Positions 1 to 5,593 of a stretch of 5,633 nt of DNA are shown piece after piece. The stretch's first letter is position 1; each line of letters opens with the position of its first letter. The notes beneath the pieces were generated by a model. It was given only the letters and a program-made list of their open reading frames with translations. It was not told the DNA's origin and did not search any database. Source of the DNA: Candidatus Omnitrophota bacterium (lineage in GTDB: Bacteria; Omnitrophota; Koll11; Zapsychrales; Fredricksoniimonadaceae); contig JAHFGF010000109.1 in NCBI GenBank assembly GCA_023247595.1, positions 1-5,633 on the forward strand, written 5' to 3'. The translations under genes were made by a program, and so were the position numbers.

Positions 1-1
1 T

Positions 2-538
2 CTTGTTTTGGAATTGCGCATTCCCGAAGTGCATGGAATCAATGCGTCCCAGGAACTCTGGCATTCCTTGACGGAACTGCTTCCTAAGTTTGTGAGCTTT
101 GTGGTGAGCTTTTTTTATGTCAGCATTTATTGGTATAACCATCATCAGCTGTTTCATCCGGTAAAAATTTTAGACCGCAGACTGTTTTGGCTCAACAGTC
201 TGTTTTTGCTTTTTCTGACATTCATCCCTTTCCCGACGGCCTTAATCGGCAGTTATCCCAACAGTCCTGTTGCGGCGACGTGTTACGGTCTGGCCATGAT
301 GTTCACCGCCTTAAGTTTTGTTTTGATGAAGATGTATATCAAATACAGCGGCCATGTGATGAAGGCTGTTAGAGTTGTAGGGAAGGATGTTTTTTATTTG
401 TTGACCGGGCCGCTTTTATATTTGGTGGCCAGCCTTTTGGCATTGGTCAACGTGAAGTTGGCATTGGCGATCTATATCCTTGTCCCTGTGATTTATTTTT
501 TCGCGGGCAGTTCAGGCGAAGGGCAGTCATCCGGTTAA
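2..538 (+). CDS. TMEM175-family potassium channel, 5'-truncated by window edge
   Basis: The reading frame is open from base 2, so the start lies upstream; 178 C-terminal residues are visible. They begin at the end of TM1 (LVLELR) and contain the family hallmark YWYNHHQLF at visible residues 43-51 at the end of TM2, then about four more hydrophobic helices. The complete paralogue at 1311-1889 has the same IMVLELRAP and YWNNHH landmarks, which fixes the family. About 20 N-terminal residues, including the diagnostic FSD motif, should lie just outside. Bacterial TMEM175 proteins are known as tetrameric, weakly selective K+ leak channels with six helices per subunit; channel activity here is inferred from family. 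The short tail is Gly/Ser-rich. An internal TTG at 8 is not the true start because it falls within TM1. The downstream gene follows after 33 bases. Confidence 0.85.
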   Translation, partial: LVLELRIPEVHGINASQELWHSLTELLPKFVSFVVSFFYVSIYWYNHHQLFHPVKILDRRLFWLNSLFLLFLTFIPFPTALIGSYPNSPVAATCYGLAMMFTALSFVLMKMYIKYSGHVMKAVRVVGKDVFYLLTGPLLYLVASLLALVNVKLALAIYILVPVIYFFAGSSGEGQSSG

Positions 539-571
539 CTAACGCGAGTTTTCAAATTAAGTGAGGTGGCG

Positions 572-850
572 ATGGATCAAAGCGCGCAACAGAGGATTAC
601 GTGGGAAAAATCGACGGAAGAAAAACTGTTTAAAATTTTGGAACAAATCCCCGATATGATCCGCGGGATCGCCGAGGCCAGGGTTTGCCGTAAAGCGGAA
701 GATATTGTAAGAGCGCAGAACCGTCTGGTCATTGAAGAAAGAGATATGGTCGACGCGTTCTTTGCCGAAACCCCCGGCGGTTTTTTGCCGCTTATGCGAA
801 ACAGCATGAAAGAACTCGGGATTAACTATGCGCAGTATGGACATCAGTAA
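572..850 (+). CDS. Small stand-alone PCP_red-like protein (protochlorophyllide reductase B C-terminal-like)
   Basis: The 92-residue protein is soluble and mainly helical. Its pattern W11, then IP at 26-27, R31, KAE at 41-43, I54 and MV at 59-60 resembles the short C-terminal domain of ChlB/BchB (PF08369), which also occurs alone in non-photosynthetic bacteria as 'PCP reductase family protein'. In ChlB/BchB this domain helps form the pigment site; the role of stand-alone versions is not established, and no other chlorophyll gene is visible here. The region after residue 65 (TPGGFLPLMRNSMKELGI) looks specific to the stand-alone form. I chose ATG 572 over GTG 566 because GTGAGG at 561-566 makes a good ribosome site five bases before the ATG and would overlap a GTG start. 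The receiver gene follows after 25 bases, suggesting co-transcription. The family assignment is from motif memory and is moderate. Confidence 0.6.
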   Translation: MDQSAQQRITWEKSTEEKLFKILEQIPDMIRGIAEARVCRKAEDIVRAQNRLVIEERDMVDAFFAETPGGFLPLMRNSMKELGINYAQYGHQ

Positions 851-875
851 GGATACAGTCAAATAAAGGAGATCT

Positions 876-1256
876 ATGGGCAAGAAGATATTGGTGGTTG
901 ATGATGACCCAACCAGTTTAAAGATAGTGGAAGGGATGCTCTCCACCGCGGGTTATAAGGTTGTCATCTCAACTCATGCCGAGGACATTGAACAAAGGGT
1001 GAAGATTGTGAAGCCGGATTTGATCATCATGGACTTGATGATGCCGAACGTCGACGGCAATCAGGCTGTTGAGAAAATAAAAAGACATCCTTCCATCAAA
1101 GGCATCCCTATCATTTTTTTGACGGCGCTTCAGGTGGTGGATCAGGAACGCGGAATTGAATTTGAAGTCAATGTCGGCAACGAGAACTACCGCACGTTGT
1201 CCAAGCCTATCGATGCCAAAACGCTGGTCGCAGAGATCGAAAAATTGGCAAAATAA
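876..1256 (+). CDS. Single-domain response regulator (CheY-like receiver)
   Basis: The 126-residue protein is one receiver domain with no output domain. The acidic triad is at D9-D10-D11 after the first strand (ILVVDDD), the phosphoacceptor is D53 in LIIMDLMMP, the switch Thr is T83 in FLTA, and the conserved Lys is K110 in LSKP. All catalytic positions are present, so phosphotransfer from a histidine kinase is expected. The loop before K110 (VGNENYRTLSKP) departs from the common GADDYLTKP form. A strong ribosome site, AAAGGAG at 865-871, sits four bases before ATG. No cognate kinase or effector is in the window; the protein may act through protein-protein contact like CheY or Spo0F, or in a phosphorelay. 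It is probably co-transcribed with the PCP_red-like gene. A stable hairpin begins three bases after the stop. Confidence 0.93.
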   Translation: MGKKILVVDDDPTSLKIVEGMLSTAGYKVVISTHAEDIEQRVKIVKPDLIIMDLMMPNVDGNQAVEKIKRHPSIKGIPIIFLTALQVVDQERGIEFEVNVGNENYRTLSKPIDAKTLVAEIEKLAK

Positions 1257-1259
1257 TTG

Positions 1260-1292
1260 ACCGCTTCCGCACCCCGGGGGTGCGGAAGCGGT
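1260..1292 (+). terminator. GC-rich perfect hairpin after response regulator gene (terminator-like, no T tract)
   Basis: The arms 1261-1275 and 1277-1291 are exact reverse complements around one central G; bases 1260 and 1292 also pair. Allowing a realistic loop, the stem is about 13-14 bp and mostly G/C. It starts just after the receiver stop codon and ends nine bases before the AGGA ribosome site of the next channel gene. The downstream side reads TTGTGC rather than a T run, so classical intrinsic termination is doubtful. It could instead be an mRNA 3'-end stabiliser or pause, or a structure that tunes translation of the channel. Confidence 0.5.
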
Positions 1293-1310
1293 TGTGCAAA
1301 AGGAACGGCA

Positions 1311-1889
1311 ATGCATAAAGGACGTTTGGAAGCATTTAGCGACGGAGTTATCGCAATTATCATCACGATCATGGTTTTGGAATTGCGCGCGCCGCACGGC
1401 GCGGCTCTCAGTGATCTTAAGTCTTTGATTCCGGCGTTTCTCAGTTATGTGTTGAGTTTTATTTATTTAGGCATCTATTGGAACAATCACCATCATCTGA
1501 TGCAAGCGGCCAAGCAGGTCGATGGAAAAGTGTTGTGGTCGAACATGCATTTGTTATTTTGGCTGTCCCTTATTCCGTTTGTCACGGCCTGGATGGGAGA
1601 AAACCATTTTGCCTCGGGTCCTGCGGCCATGTATGGTGTGGTTTTGTTATGCGCGGCAATCGCGTATTTTATTTTGGTCCAGGCGCTCTTGGCCCATCAC
1701 GGAAAAAACTCGTTATTAGCTCAAGCCATCGGCAATGATTTTAAAGGAAAGATTTCTATTGTTATTTATGCCTTGGCTATTCTCTTGGCGTTTGTCAATC
1801 CGTGGTATGCCTGCTTTTTATACGCTTTGGTTGCGGTGATTTGGTTTATTCCGGATCGCCGCATTGAAAAGGTGATTGCGCATGAATGA
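1311..1889 (+). CDS. TMEM175-family potassium channel (complete)
   Basis: This 192-residue integral membrane protein carries the family signature RxxxFSD (R5, F9-S10-D11) at the start of TM1, followed by the pore-lining stretch IAIIITIMVLEL. YWNNHHHL at 56-63 ends TM2. Predicted helices are about 9-26, 38-58, 74-95, 103-128, 146-163 and 164-181, the usual six. In characterised bacterial homologues the FSD helix lines the pore and hydrophobic residues below it gate K+ flow; the same is inferred here. The ATG at 1311 is chosen because AAAAGGAA at 1298-1305 precedes it and the family N-terminus starts a few residues before FSD; extending upstream would translate the hairpin at 1260-1292. It is a divergent paralogue of the partial gene at 2-538. 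Its stop overlaps the nitroreductase start by eight bases, pointing to coupled translation. Confidence 0.92.
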   Translation: MHKGRLEAFSDGVIAIIITIMVLELRAPHGAALSDLKSLIPAFLSYVLSFIYLGIYWNNHHHLMQAAKQVDGKVLWSNMHLLFWLSLIPFVTAWMGENHFASGPAAMYGVVLLCAAIAYFILVQALLAHHGKNSLLAQAIGNDFKGKISIVIYALAILLAFVNPWYACFLYALVAVIWFIPDRRIEKVIAHE

Positions 1890-2505
1890 CCATCTCAATT
1901 GGCGCTACACCACCAAAAAATTTGACCCTTCCAAAATAATTGCTGACCAGGAATTTAATAGTCTGCTGGATATTTTAAGGCTGGCCCCGTCGTCGTTTGG
2001 TTTACAGCCGTGGAAATTTGTAACTGTTCGCGATCCCTTACTGCGTAAGCAAATCAAGGATTGCGCTTGGGGGCAGTCTCAGGTGACTGATGCGTCCCAT
2101 TTGATTGTCTTTTGCGCGTTGACGTCTATTGATGAAACATATATTCAAAAATACATTGCGCGCATTGTTCAGATCAGAGGAGTTGAGACAGACACCCTTT
2201 CGGCTTATGAACGCGGCATGCAGGAATTTATCAAATCCCAATCGCCGAAAGATATGCTGCAGTGGATGAAACGGCAAGCCTATATTCCGTTGGGTATGCT
2301 TTTGGCGGAATGCGCTTATCGCAAGATTGATGTCTGTCCGATGGAGGGGTTTGATGTTCAGAAGGTTGACGACGCGCTCGGGCTGAAACAGGAAGGCGCG
2401 ACCGCGGTTGCGCTGTGTCCCGTCGGTTACCGCGCGTCTGATGACCGTTATGCGTTGGTCAAGAAAGTCCGTTTTGAAGTTAAGGATTTATTCATAGAGC
2501 GGTAA
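1882..2505 (+). CDS. NfsB-like NAD(P)H-dependent nitroreductase, FMN flavoprotein
   Basis: This 207-residue protein has the normal length for oxygen-insensitive nitroreductases or dihydropteridine reductase-like enzymes (PF00881). FMN-contact elements visible are R8-Y-T-T-K12 near the N-terminus (like RxSxK of E. coli NfsB), APSSFGLQPWKF at 35-46, CPMEGFD at 152-158 (the PxEG loop) and KVR at 195-197 near the end. The loop GQSQVTDASHLIVF at 64-77 has Gln where E. coli NfsB has the FMN-binding Asn. Family members use NAD(P)H to reduce nitroaromatics, quinones or flavins in the cytoplasm; the natural substrate here cannot be read from sequence. The start is ATG 1882 with AGGTG at 1870-1874; TTG 1876 is less likely. 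It overlaps the upstream channel gene by eight bases, so it is likely translated from the same message. Confidence 0.93.
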   Translation: MNDHLNWRYTTKKFDPSKIIADQEFNSLLDILRLAPSSFGLQPWKFVTVRDPLLRKQIKDCAWGQSQVTDASHLIVFCALTSIDETYIQKYIARIVQIRGVETDTLSAYERGMQEFIKSQSPKDMLQWMKRQAYIPLGMLLAECAYRKIDVCPMEGFDVQKVDDALGLKQEGATAVALCPVGYRASDDRYALVKKVRFEVKDLFIER

Positions 2506-2510
2506 AATTT

Positions 2511-2538
2511 TTAAGAATAGACAAAAAGGTAAGATAAT
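2511..2538 (+). promoter_or_regulatory. Weak candidate sigma-70-type promoter
   Basis: The 55-base gap between the nitroreductase and the secreted protein gene is AT-rich. GATAAT at 2533-2538 matches five of six bases of a -10 box, and TTAAGA at 2511-2516 matches four of six of a -35 box with a 16-base spacer. Transcription would then start near 2545, leaving a short leader before AGGGAG at 2550-2555. AT-rich gaps often give such matches by chance. Confidence 0.25.
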
Positions 2539-2560
2539 CGTCATTAAAAAGGGAGAATGT

Positions 2561-4015
2561 ATGTGGAAATGGAATAAATTTTACGCAACGGTCATAATCT
2601 TGGCGTTCGCCGTTTTTATGAATACCACGGCGGCATCCGCGGGTTTGATGGATAAATTAAAGCAGGCAACCGATAAACTCAACGCGTATAACGCTAAGCA
2701 GTCCGGCCAAAGCGGACAAGCCGCAAGCACTGAAGATGCAACGGAGGATCCCGACCGGCCGCTCGATTTAAACAAACAGAAAGGTTTCAAGGGAAGCTGC
2801 GAAGGCAAGCGCAGCGCGACCTGCATGGATTATATGGAAGCCATGGACTACTGCATGGAACCGCTCAAAGGTTATCGCATGAAGGTGACTGCGGATCGCA
2901 TCGAGAAAAAACTTAAGGACGAGCAATTAACAGACAAGCAGCGCAAGAATCTCGAAGAAGATCTGGCCGCTGCCAAAGAGGCTTACAAAAATAAAATCGA
3001 TAATCCTGCCATTGCGGGTCAGAAAAATTCACAGCGGTATCTCAATGATATTTCCGAGGATGACCAGGTCTGGATCAACGCCGAGTACAACAAATTTAAT
3101 CAAAAGATAACCAACAAGTGCGTTGGCGCCGATCATATGGGCATCGGCAAACGCACCGAATTCGGCGGTCCGACGATCTCGGGAGACGAGGCGGTCAAGC
3201 AAATGAAAGAGAAGAGAGCCCAAGAAGACGCGCCGTTTGAATGTATGAAAAAGGCCAGCTTTGTGCGCTGGGCGATCATGGCCGATCTTATGGAAAAAAG
3301 GATGAATGAAAAGGGTATTTCCGGCAAGGAACGTGCCGATTGGGAAGCGGATATTGCATCTTTACGTGAATTTGCTGAAACTGCAGAGGGAAGCATGCCT
3401 AAGGCGGTTGATCCTTCAAATCCCATGCGCGCCATGATGCGATTGACGGATACGAACGATATGATGACGATTTCCAATGAAACAAGCACCAAGACCCAAG
3501 AACTTCTTGCCGAATGCCAGAAGCAAGGTCCGCAACGTCCTAAGGTCAAGTTGACCGGCACGACGAGCCAAATCCTAGCCGCCAAGAAAGTGCAGGCGAA
3601 AAAAGATGCCGAGAACGAAGCGATCTATCAACGCAATAAAGCCCAAGGCACAGGCGGCGGATCGCTCTCCGCGTCGTTGGGAGCGACCGATCTGCGTTAT
3701 ATGAAAACCGCTGTGAAATGTTATGACCCGATTCATGGTCATATGGCCAAGGTCACAGCCGAAATGCTTGAGAGGCGTTTGAAGGAAGCCTCAGGAATCT
3801 CCGCCGAGAAACGCAAGATGTGGCAGGAAGACATCGATGCCTGGCGTGCGGCCCAAGCAGCCGAGGCCGATCAACCCGACCCGCCGGATCCGGATGATCC
3901 GTACCGCTGGCAGGATTACATCACTAAAGAGGACCGCCAGACGATCAATTCACAGCACGCCAAGTTTGTTAATGAGATTAACAAGAAGTGCGGCGAAGTT
4001 GACCATATGAAATAA
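2561..4015 (+). CDS. Secreted Cys-rich protein with three ~90-residue repeats, unknown function
   Basis: I do not recognise this 484-residue protein. Residues 1-27 form a Sec signal peptide: basic start, hydrophobic core TVIILAFAVFM, and an ASA-G cleavage site at 27/28. A low-complexity Gln/Gly/Ser/Asp linker follows (about 45-70). Three homologous units occupy about 98-193, 228-319 and 387-483, each beginning and ending with Cys: 98-187, 228-319 and 387-477. A further pair, C80 and C88, makes eight cysteines in all, an even number consistent with disulfides outside the cytoplasm. The units are predicted helical and rich in Lys, Glu and Met. The linker between units 2 and 3 is Lys/Ala-rich then Gly-rich (GTGGGSLSASLG). 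There is no CXXCH haem motif, lipobox, LPXTG or C-terminal membrane anchor. AGGGAG at 2550-2555 supports ATG 2561. The likely location is periplasmic or extracellular; function is unknown. Confidence 0.9.
   Translation: MWKWNKFYATVIILAFAVFMNTTAASAGLMDKLKQATDKLNAYNAKQSGQSGQAASTEDATEDPDRPLDLNKQKGFKGSCEGKRSATCMDYMEAMDYCMEPLKGYRMKVTADRIEKKLKDEQLTDKQRKNLEEDLAAAKEAYKNKIDNPAIAGQKNSQRYLNDISEDDQVWINAEYNKFNQKITNKCVGADHMGIGKRTEFGGPTISGDEAVKQMKEKRAQEDAPFECMKKASFVRWAIMADLMEKRMNEKGISGKERADWEADIASLREFAETAEGSMPKAVDPSNPMRAMMRLTDTNDMMTISNETSTKTQELLAECQKQGPQRPKVKLTGTTSQILAAKKVQAKKDAENEAIYQRNKAQGTGGGSLSASLGATDLRYMKTAVKCYDPIHGHMAKVTAEMLERRLKEASGISAEKRKMWQEDIDAWRAAQAAEADQPDPPDPDDPYRWQDYITKEDRQTINSQHAKFVNEINKKCGEVDHMK
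2852..3121 (+). repeat. Protein repeat unit 1 of secreted protein (residues 98-187)
   Basis: The unit opens at C98 and closes at C187. Landmarks counted from the opening Cys are A at +13, E at +17, L at +20, R at +30 and D at +36. Counted back from the closing Cys they are D at -19 and I at -15. The segment KVTADRIEKKLKD closely matches unit 3. The closing Cys is followed by VGADHM, also echoed after unit 3. Confidence 0.8.
3242..3517 (+). repeat. Protein repeat unit 2 of secreted protein (residues 228-319)
   Basis: The unit opens at C228 and closes at C319. It keeps A at +13, E at +17, M at +20, R at +30 and D at +36, then D at -19 and I at -15, without gaps against unit 1 in the first half. 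It is the most divergent copy: its second half is Thr/Asn-rich and lacks the DHM tail. Confidence 0.75.
3719..3991 (+). repeat. Protein repeat unit 3 of secreted protein (residues 387-477)
   Basis: The unit opens at C387 and closes at C477. KVTAEMLERRLKE aligns with KVTADRIEKKLKD of unit 1. A and E are at +13 and +17, L at +20, and after a one-residue insertion R is at +31 and D at +37; D and I are again at -19 and -15. An Asp/Pro-rich loop (DQPDPPDPDDP, 437-447) separates the two halves. The protein ends one residue after the DHM echo. Confidence 0.8.
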
Positions 4016-4020
4016 TTTAA

Positions 4021-4072
4021 TTAAGGGGACACAATACTTAATTCATTCGAATTAAGTATTGTGTCCCCTTAA
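4021..4072. repeat. 52-base perfect palindrome, REP/RAYT-type element candidate
   Basis: The arms 4021-4044 and 4049-4072 are exact reverse complements (24 bp) around the loop ATTC. Each arm carries TTAAGGGGACACAATACTTA, with the G/C-rich block near the outer end. It begins five bases after the secreted protein stop and ends one base before the ribosome site of the next gene. The GGGGACAC...GTGTCCCC ends resemble elements I recall near REP-associated tyrosine transposases (Y1_Tnp/RAYT) in uncultured bacteria; that link is from memory. No transposase is in the window, so it would be a non-autonomous copy. It could also act as a bidirectional transcription end or mRNA stabiliser, though no T run follows. 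Confidence 0.7.
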
Positions 4073-4085
4073 CAGGGAGAAAAGT

Positions 4086-4418
4086 ATGACCCAAGACCTC
4101 GGAAAATCATCAACAGGACTCGAGCCGAATTTAGCAGCGCTGTTTAGTTACCTAGCAGGTTTTGTTTCAGGTATTATTTTTTTCGTGATTGAAAAAGACA
4201 ACAAGTTCGTGCGTTTCCACGCTATGCAATCCATGATCCTTTTTGGCGTGTTATTTGTTCTCCAGATGGTTTTGTTGTTCACGATCATTTTTATTGTTCT
4301 GCTTCCGGTTGTGAATCTTGCGGCGCTGATCATGTGGGTCATTATGATGGTCAAGGCTTATAAGGGCGAAAAGTTCAAGCTGCCGATCATTGGTGACATC
4401 GCTGAAAAGAATGCCTAA
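4086..4418 (+). CDS. DUF4870/Tic20-like small membrane protein
   Basis: The 110-residue protein has a soluble start (MTQDLGKSSTGLEPN), then three hydrophobic stretches at about 16-35, 49-70 and 71-87. Family landmarks are the short polar link EKDNKFVRFHAMQSM between the first two helices, and the C-terminal KLPIIGDIAEKNA. These fit the DUF4870/UPF0132 group (PF09685, Tic20-like), small inner-membrane proteins with no settled biochemical role in bacteria. ATG 4086 is chosen because AGGGAGA at 4074-4080 lies five bases upstream; an upstream TTG at 4059 would place the start inside the palindrome arm. The gene therefore has its whole ribosome site squeezed between the palindrome and ATG. A probable terminator follows, so it may be a single-gene unit or the tail of the upstream transcript. 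Confidence 0.85.
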   Translation: MTQDLGKSSTGLEPNLAALFSYLAGFVSGIIFFVIEKDNKFVRFHAMQSMILFGVLFVLQMVLLFTIIFIVLLPVVNLAALIMWVIMMVKAYKGEKFKLPIIGDIAEKNA

Positions 4419-4425
4419 TTCATGC

Positions 4426-4460
4426 AAGCTTTCCTCGCCACTGAAGTGAGGAAGGCTTTA
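4426..4460 (+). terminator. Probable rho-independent terminator after DUF4870-like gene
   Basis: Arms 4426-4436 and 4448-4458 pair over 11 bp with one G-T wobble, and two more pairs can form inside, leaving a loop of about seven bases. The descending arm runs into CTTTAATC, a short and imperfect T stretch. Its position eight bases after the stop codon is right for a terminator, but the weak T run limits confidence. Confidence 0.5.
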
Positions 4461-4489
4461 ATCAATGTTGTTAAAGATTGGATACAATT

Positions 4490-5593
4490 ATGAAATCTTT
4501 GCCAAAATCCAGTGTTGTTTCACCACTCCTTGATTTTTTTCTTTTAGGTGGTGCATCGCTCATCATTTTTCCATTGGTTATAGTTTTTTTCCCTTCGAAA
4601 ATTTTGGAATCGCTTAAGATATTGCCGTTTTTTCTTATTTCTGTAGTGATGTTGGAATATGTGTGTAATTTCCCACATTTTGCCTATTCATATCAGCTTA
4701 TGTATAAAAATTTCGGCGGCAAGCTTTCTGGTGATGTGGATCCGACATTGCGAAACCGTTATATACTCGCTGGGGTCATAGTTCCGACGGTTATGATCGT
4801 TCTTTTCGCCGTCGTTTATCTTCAGCGTTCAACCGTATTGCTGCAGTACGCGGTCAATATAATGCTTTTGACCGCAGGTTGGCATTATGCCAAGCAAGGT
4901 TTTGGTATTCTTATTGTGGCTTCTGTTTATAAAAAAGTGTTTTATGGCGTTTGGGAGAGGCGTATTCTGCTATGGAATGCTCATTTGTTGTGGATCTATG
5001 CTTGGATCATGTACAACACAGGGATCAAAGAAAAGGTTTATTTCGGCGTTACCTTTTTGACTATCGGTTTTTCGAGGCACATTCTAGATTTCTTTACGTT
5101 TTTAGTCCTTCTTTCGAGTTTCATTTTTTTAGGAGTTATAGTCCGCAGAATTTTGACCGGTTTAAAAAATATTTCATTCAACGGATTCACCGCTTATATA
5201 GCTTCTGTTTATTTGTGGGTTATTTTGTTGTTTGGGCATGGTGTGGATAACGCCATTCACCCCTTAGTGTTGTTAATCCCATTTATGCATTCACTGCAGT
5301 ACATGACCATTGTACTGCGAATGAAAGAGAATGAAGTAAATCACAGGTTAATCTCACGTACAACATTTGTGATCTTTTCTGTTTTAGCAGTTTTAATCGG
5401 GGCAGTGATCTTTGATTTGTTGCCAAAATATTTAGACAGAAGTATAGTCTATGACCAATCGGTGTATGGTCCAACGCTTTTTATGTCACTGTTTTGGATC
5501 TTTATTAATATACATCATTATTTTATTGATAATGTGATTTGGCGAAGAGAAGGCAGTGAAGTAAAAAATTATTTATTCTCTGTAGCTAAATGA
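4490..5593 (+). CDS. Polytopic membrane protein with conserved-looking His motifs, unknown family
   Basis: The 367-residue protein has about eight to ten hydrophobic helices and no signal peptide. I cannot name a family with confidence. Several polar motifs sit at helix ends: NFPHFAYSY (60-68), GWHYAKQGFG (130-139), FMHSLQYM (265-272) and INIHHYFIDNVIW (339-351). Clustered His at membrane borders recalls membrane-bound di-metal oxygenases or desaturases and Brp/Blh-type proteins, but the classical HXXHH boxes are absent, so this is only a suggestion. ATG 4490 is used; there is no strong ribosome site, and TTG 4478 in frame is a possible alternative adding four residues. Lines sampled in this gene are about 35-42% G+C against about 47-58% in the secreted protein gene; T-rich codons for Phe/Leu/Ile explain part of this. 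The stop overlaps the next start as ATGA, implying coupled translation. Confidence 0.85.
   Translation: MKSLPKSSVVSPLLDFFLLGGASLIIFPLVIVFFPSKILESLKILPFFLISVVMLEYVCNFPHFAYSYQLMYKNFGGKLSGDVDPTLRNRYILAGVIVPTVMIVLFAVVYLQRSTVLLQYAVNIMLLTAGWHYAKQGFGILIVASVYKKVFYGVWERRILLWNAHLLWIYAWIMYNTGIKEKVYFGVTFLTIGFSRHILDFFTFLVLLSSFIFLGVIVRRILTGLKNISFNGFTAYIASVYLWVILLFGHGVDNAIHPLVLLIPFMHSLQYMTIVLRMKENEVNHRLISRTTFVIFSVLAVLIGAVIFDLLPKYLDRSIVYDQSVYGPTLFMSLFWIFINIHHYFIDNVIWRREGSEVKNYLFSVAK

Noticed and set aside
572..850. Histone-fold or other small DNA-binding protein
   Set aside because: The Trp, IP, Arg, Ala-Glu spacing fits the PCP_red pattern better, and there is no basic surface or histone signature.
557..946. 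Open reading frame on the - strand opposite the PCP_red-like and receiver genes
   Set aside because: It lies antisense to two well-supported genes with good ribosome sites, and its translation shows no recognisable domain.
1257..1310. N-terminal extension of the complete TMEM175 protein
   Set aside because: It would translate the hairpin and precede the expected short N-terminus before FSD; ATG 1311 has its own ribosome site.
969..1397. Long - strand reading frame across receiver, hairpin and channel start
   Set aside because: It is antisense to a receiver with all catalytic residues; its Cys/His-rich translation is the typical mirror of such coding sequence.
3133..3585. 150-codon - strand frame inside the secreted protein gene
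   Set aside because: The + strand frame has a signal peptide, ribosome site and internal repeats, and the - strand frame has no comparable support.
2561..4015. Multihaem cytochrome or lipoprotein
   Set aside because: There is no CXXCH motif, and the signal peptide ends ASA-G without a lipobox Cys.
4021..4072. CRISPR repeat or classical intrinsic terminator
   Set aside because: There is only one copy in the window with no spacers, and no T run follows the stem.
4059..4085. Upstream TTG start extending the DUF4870-like protein by nine residues
   Set aside because: It would begin inside the palindrome arm and translate the AGGGAG ribosome site; ATG 4086 is correctly spaced.
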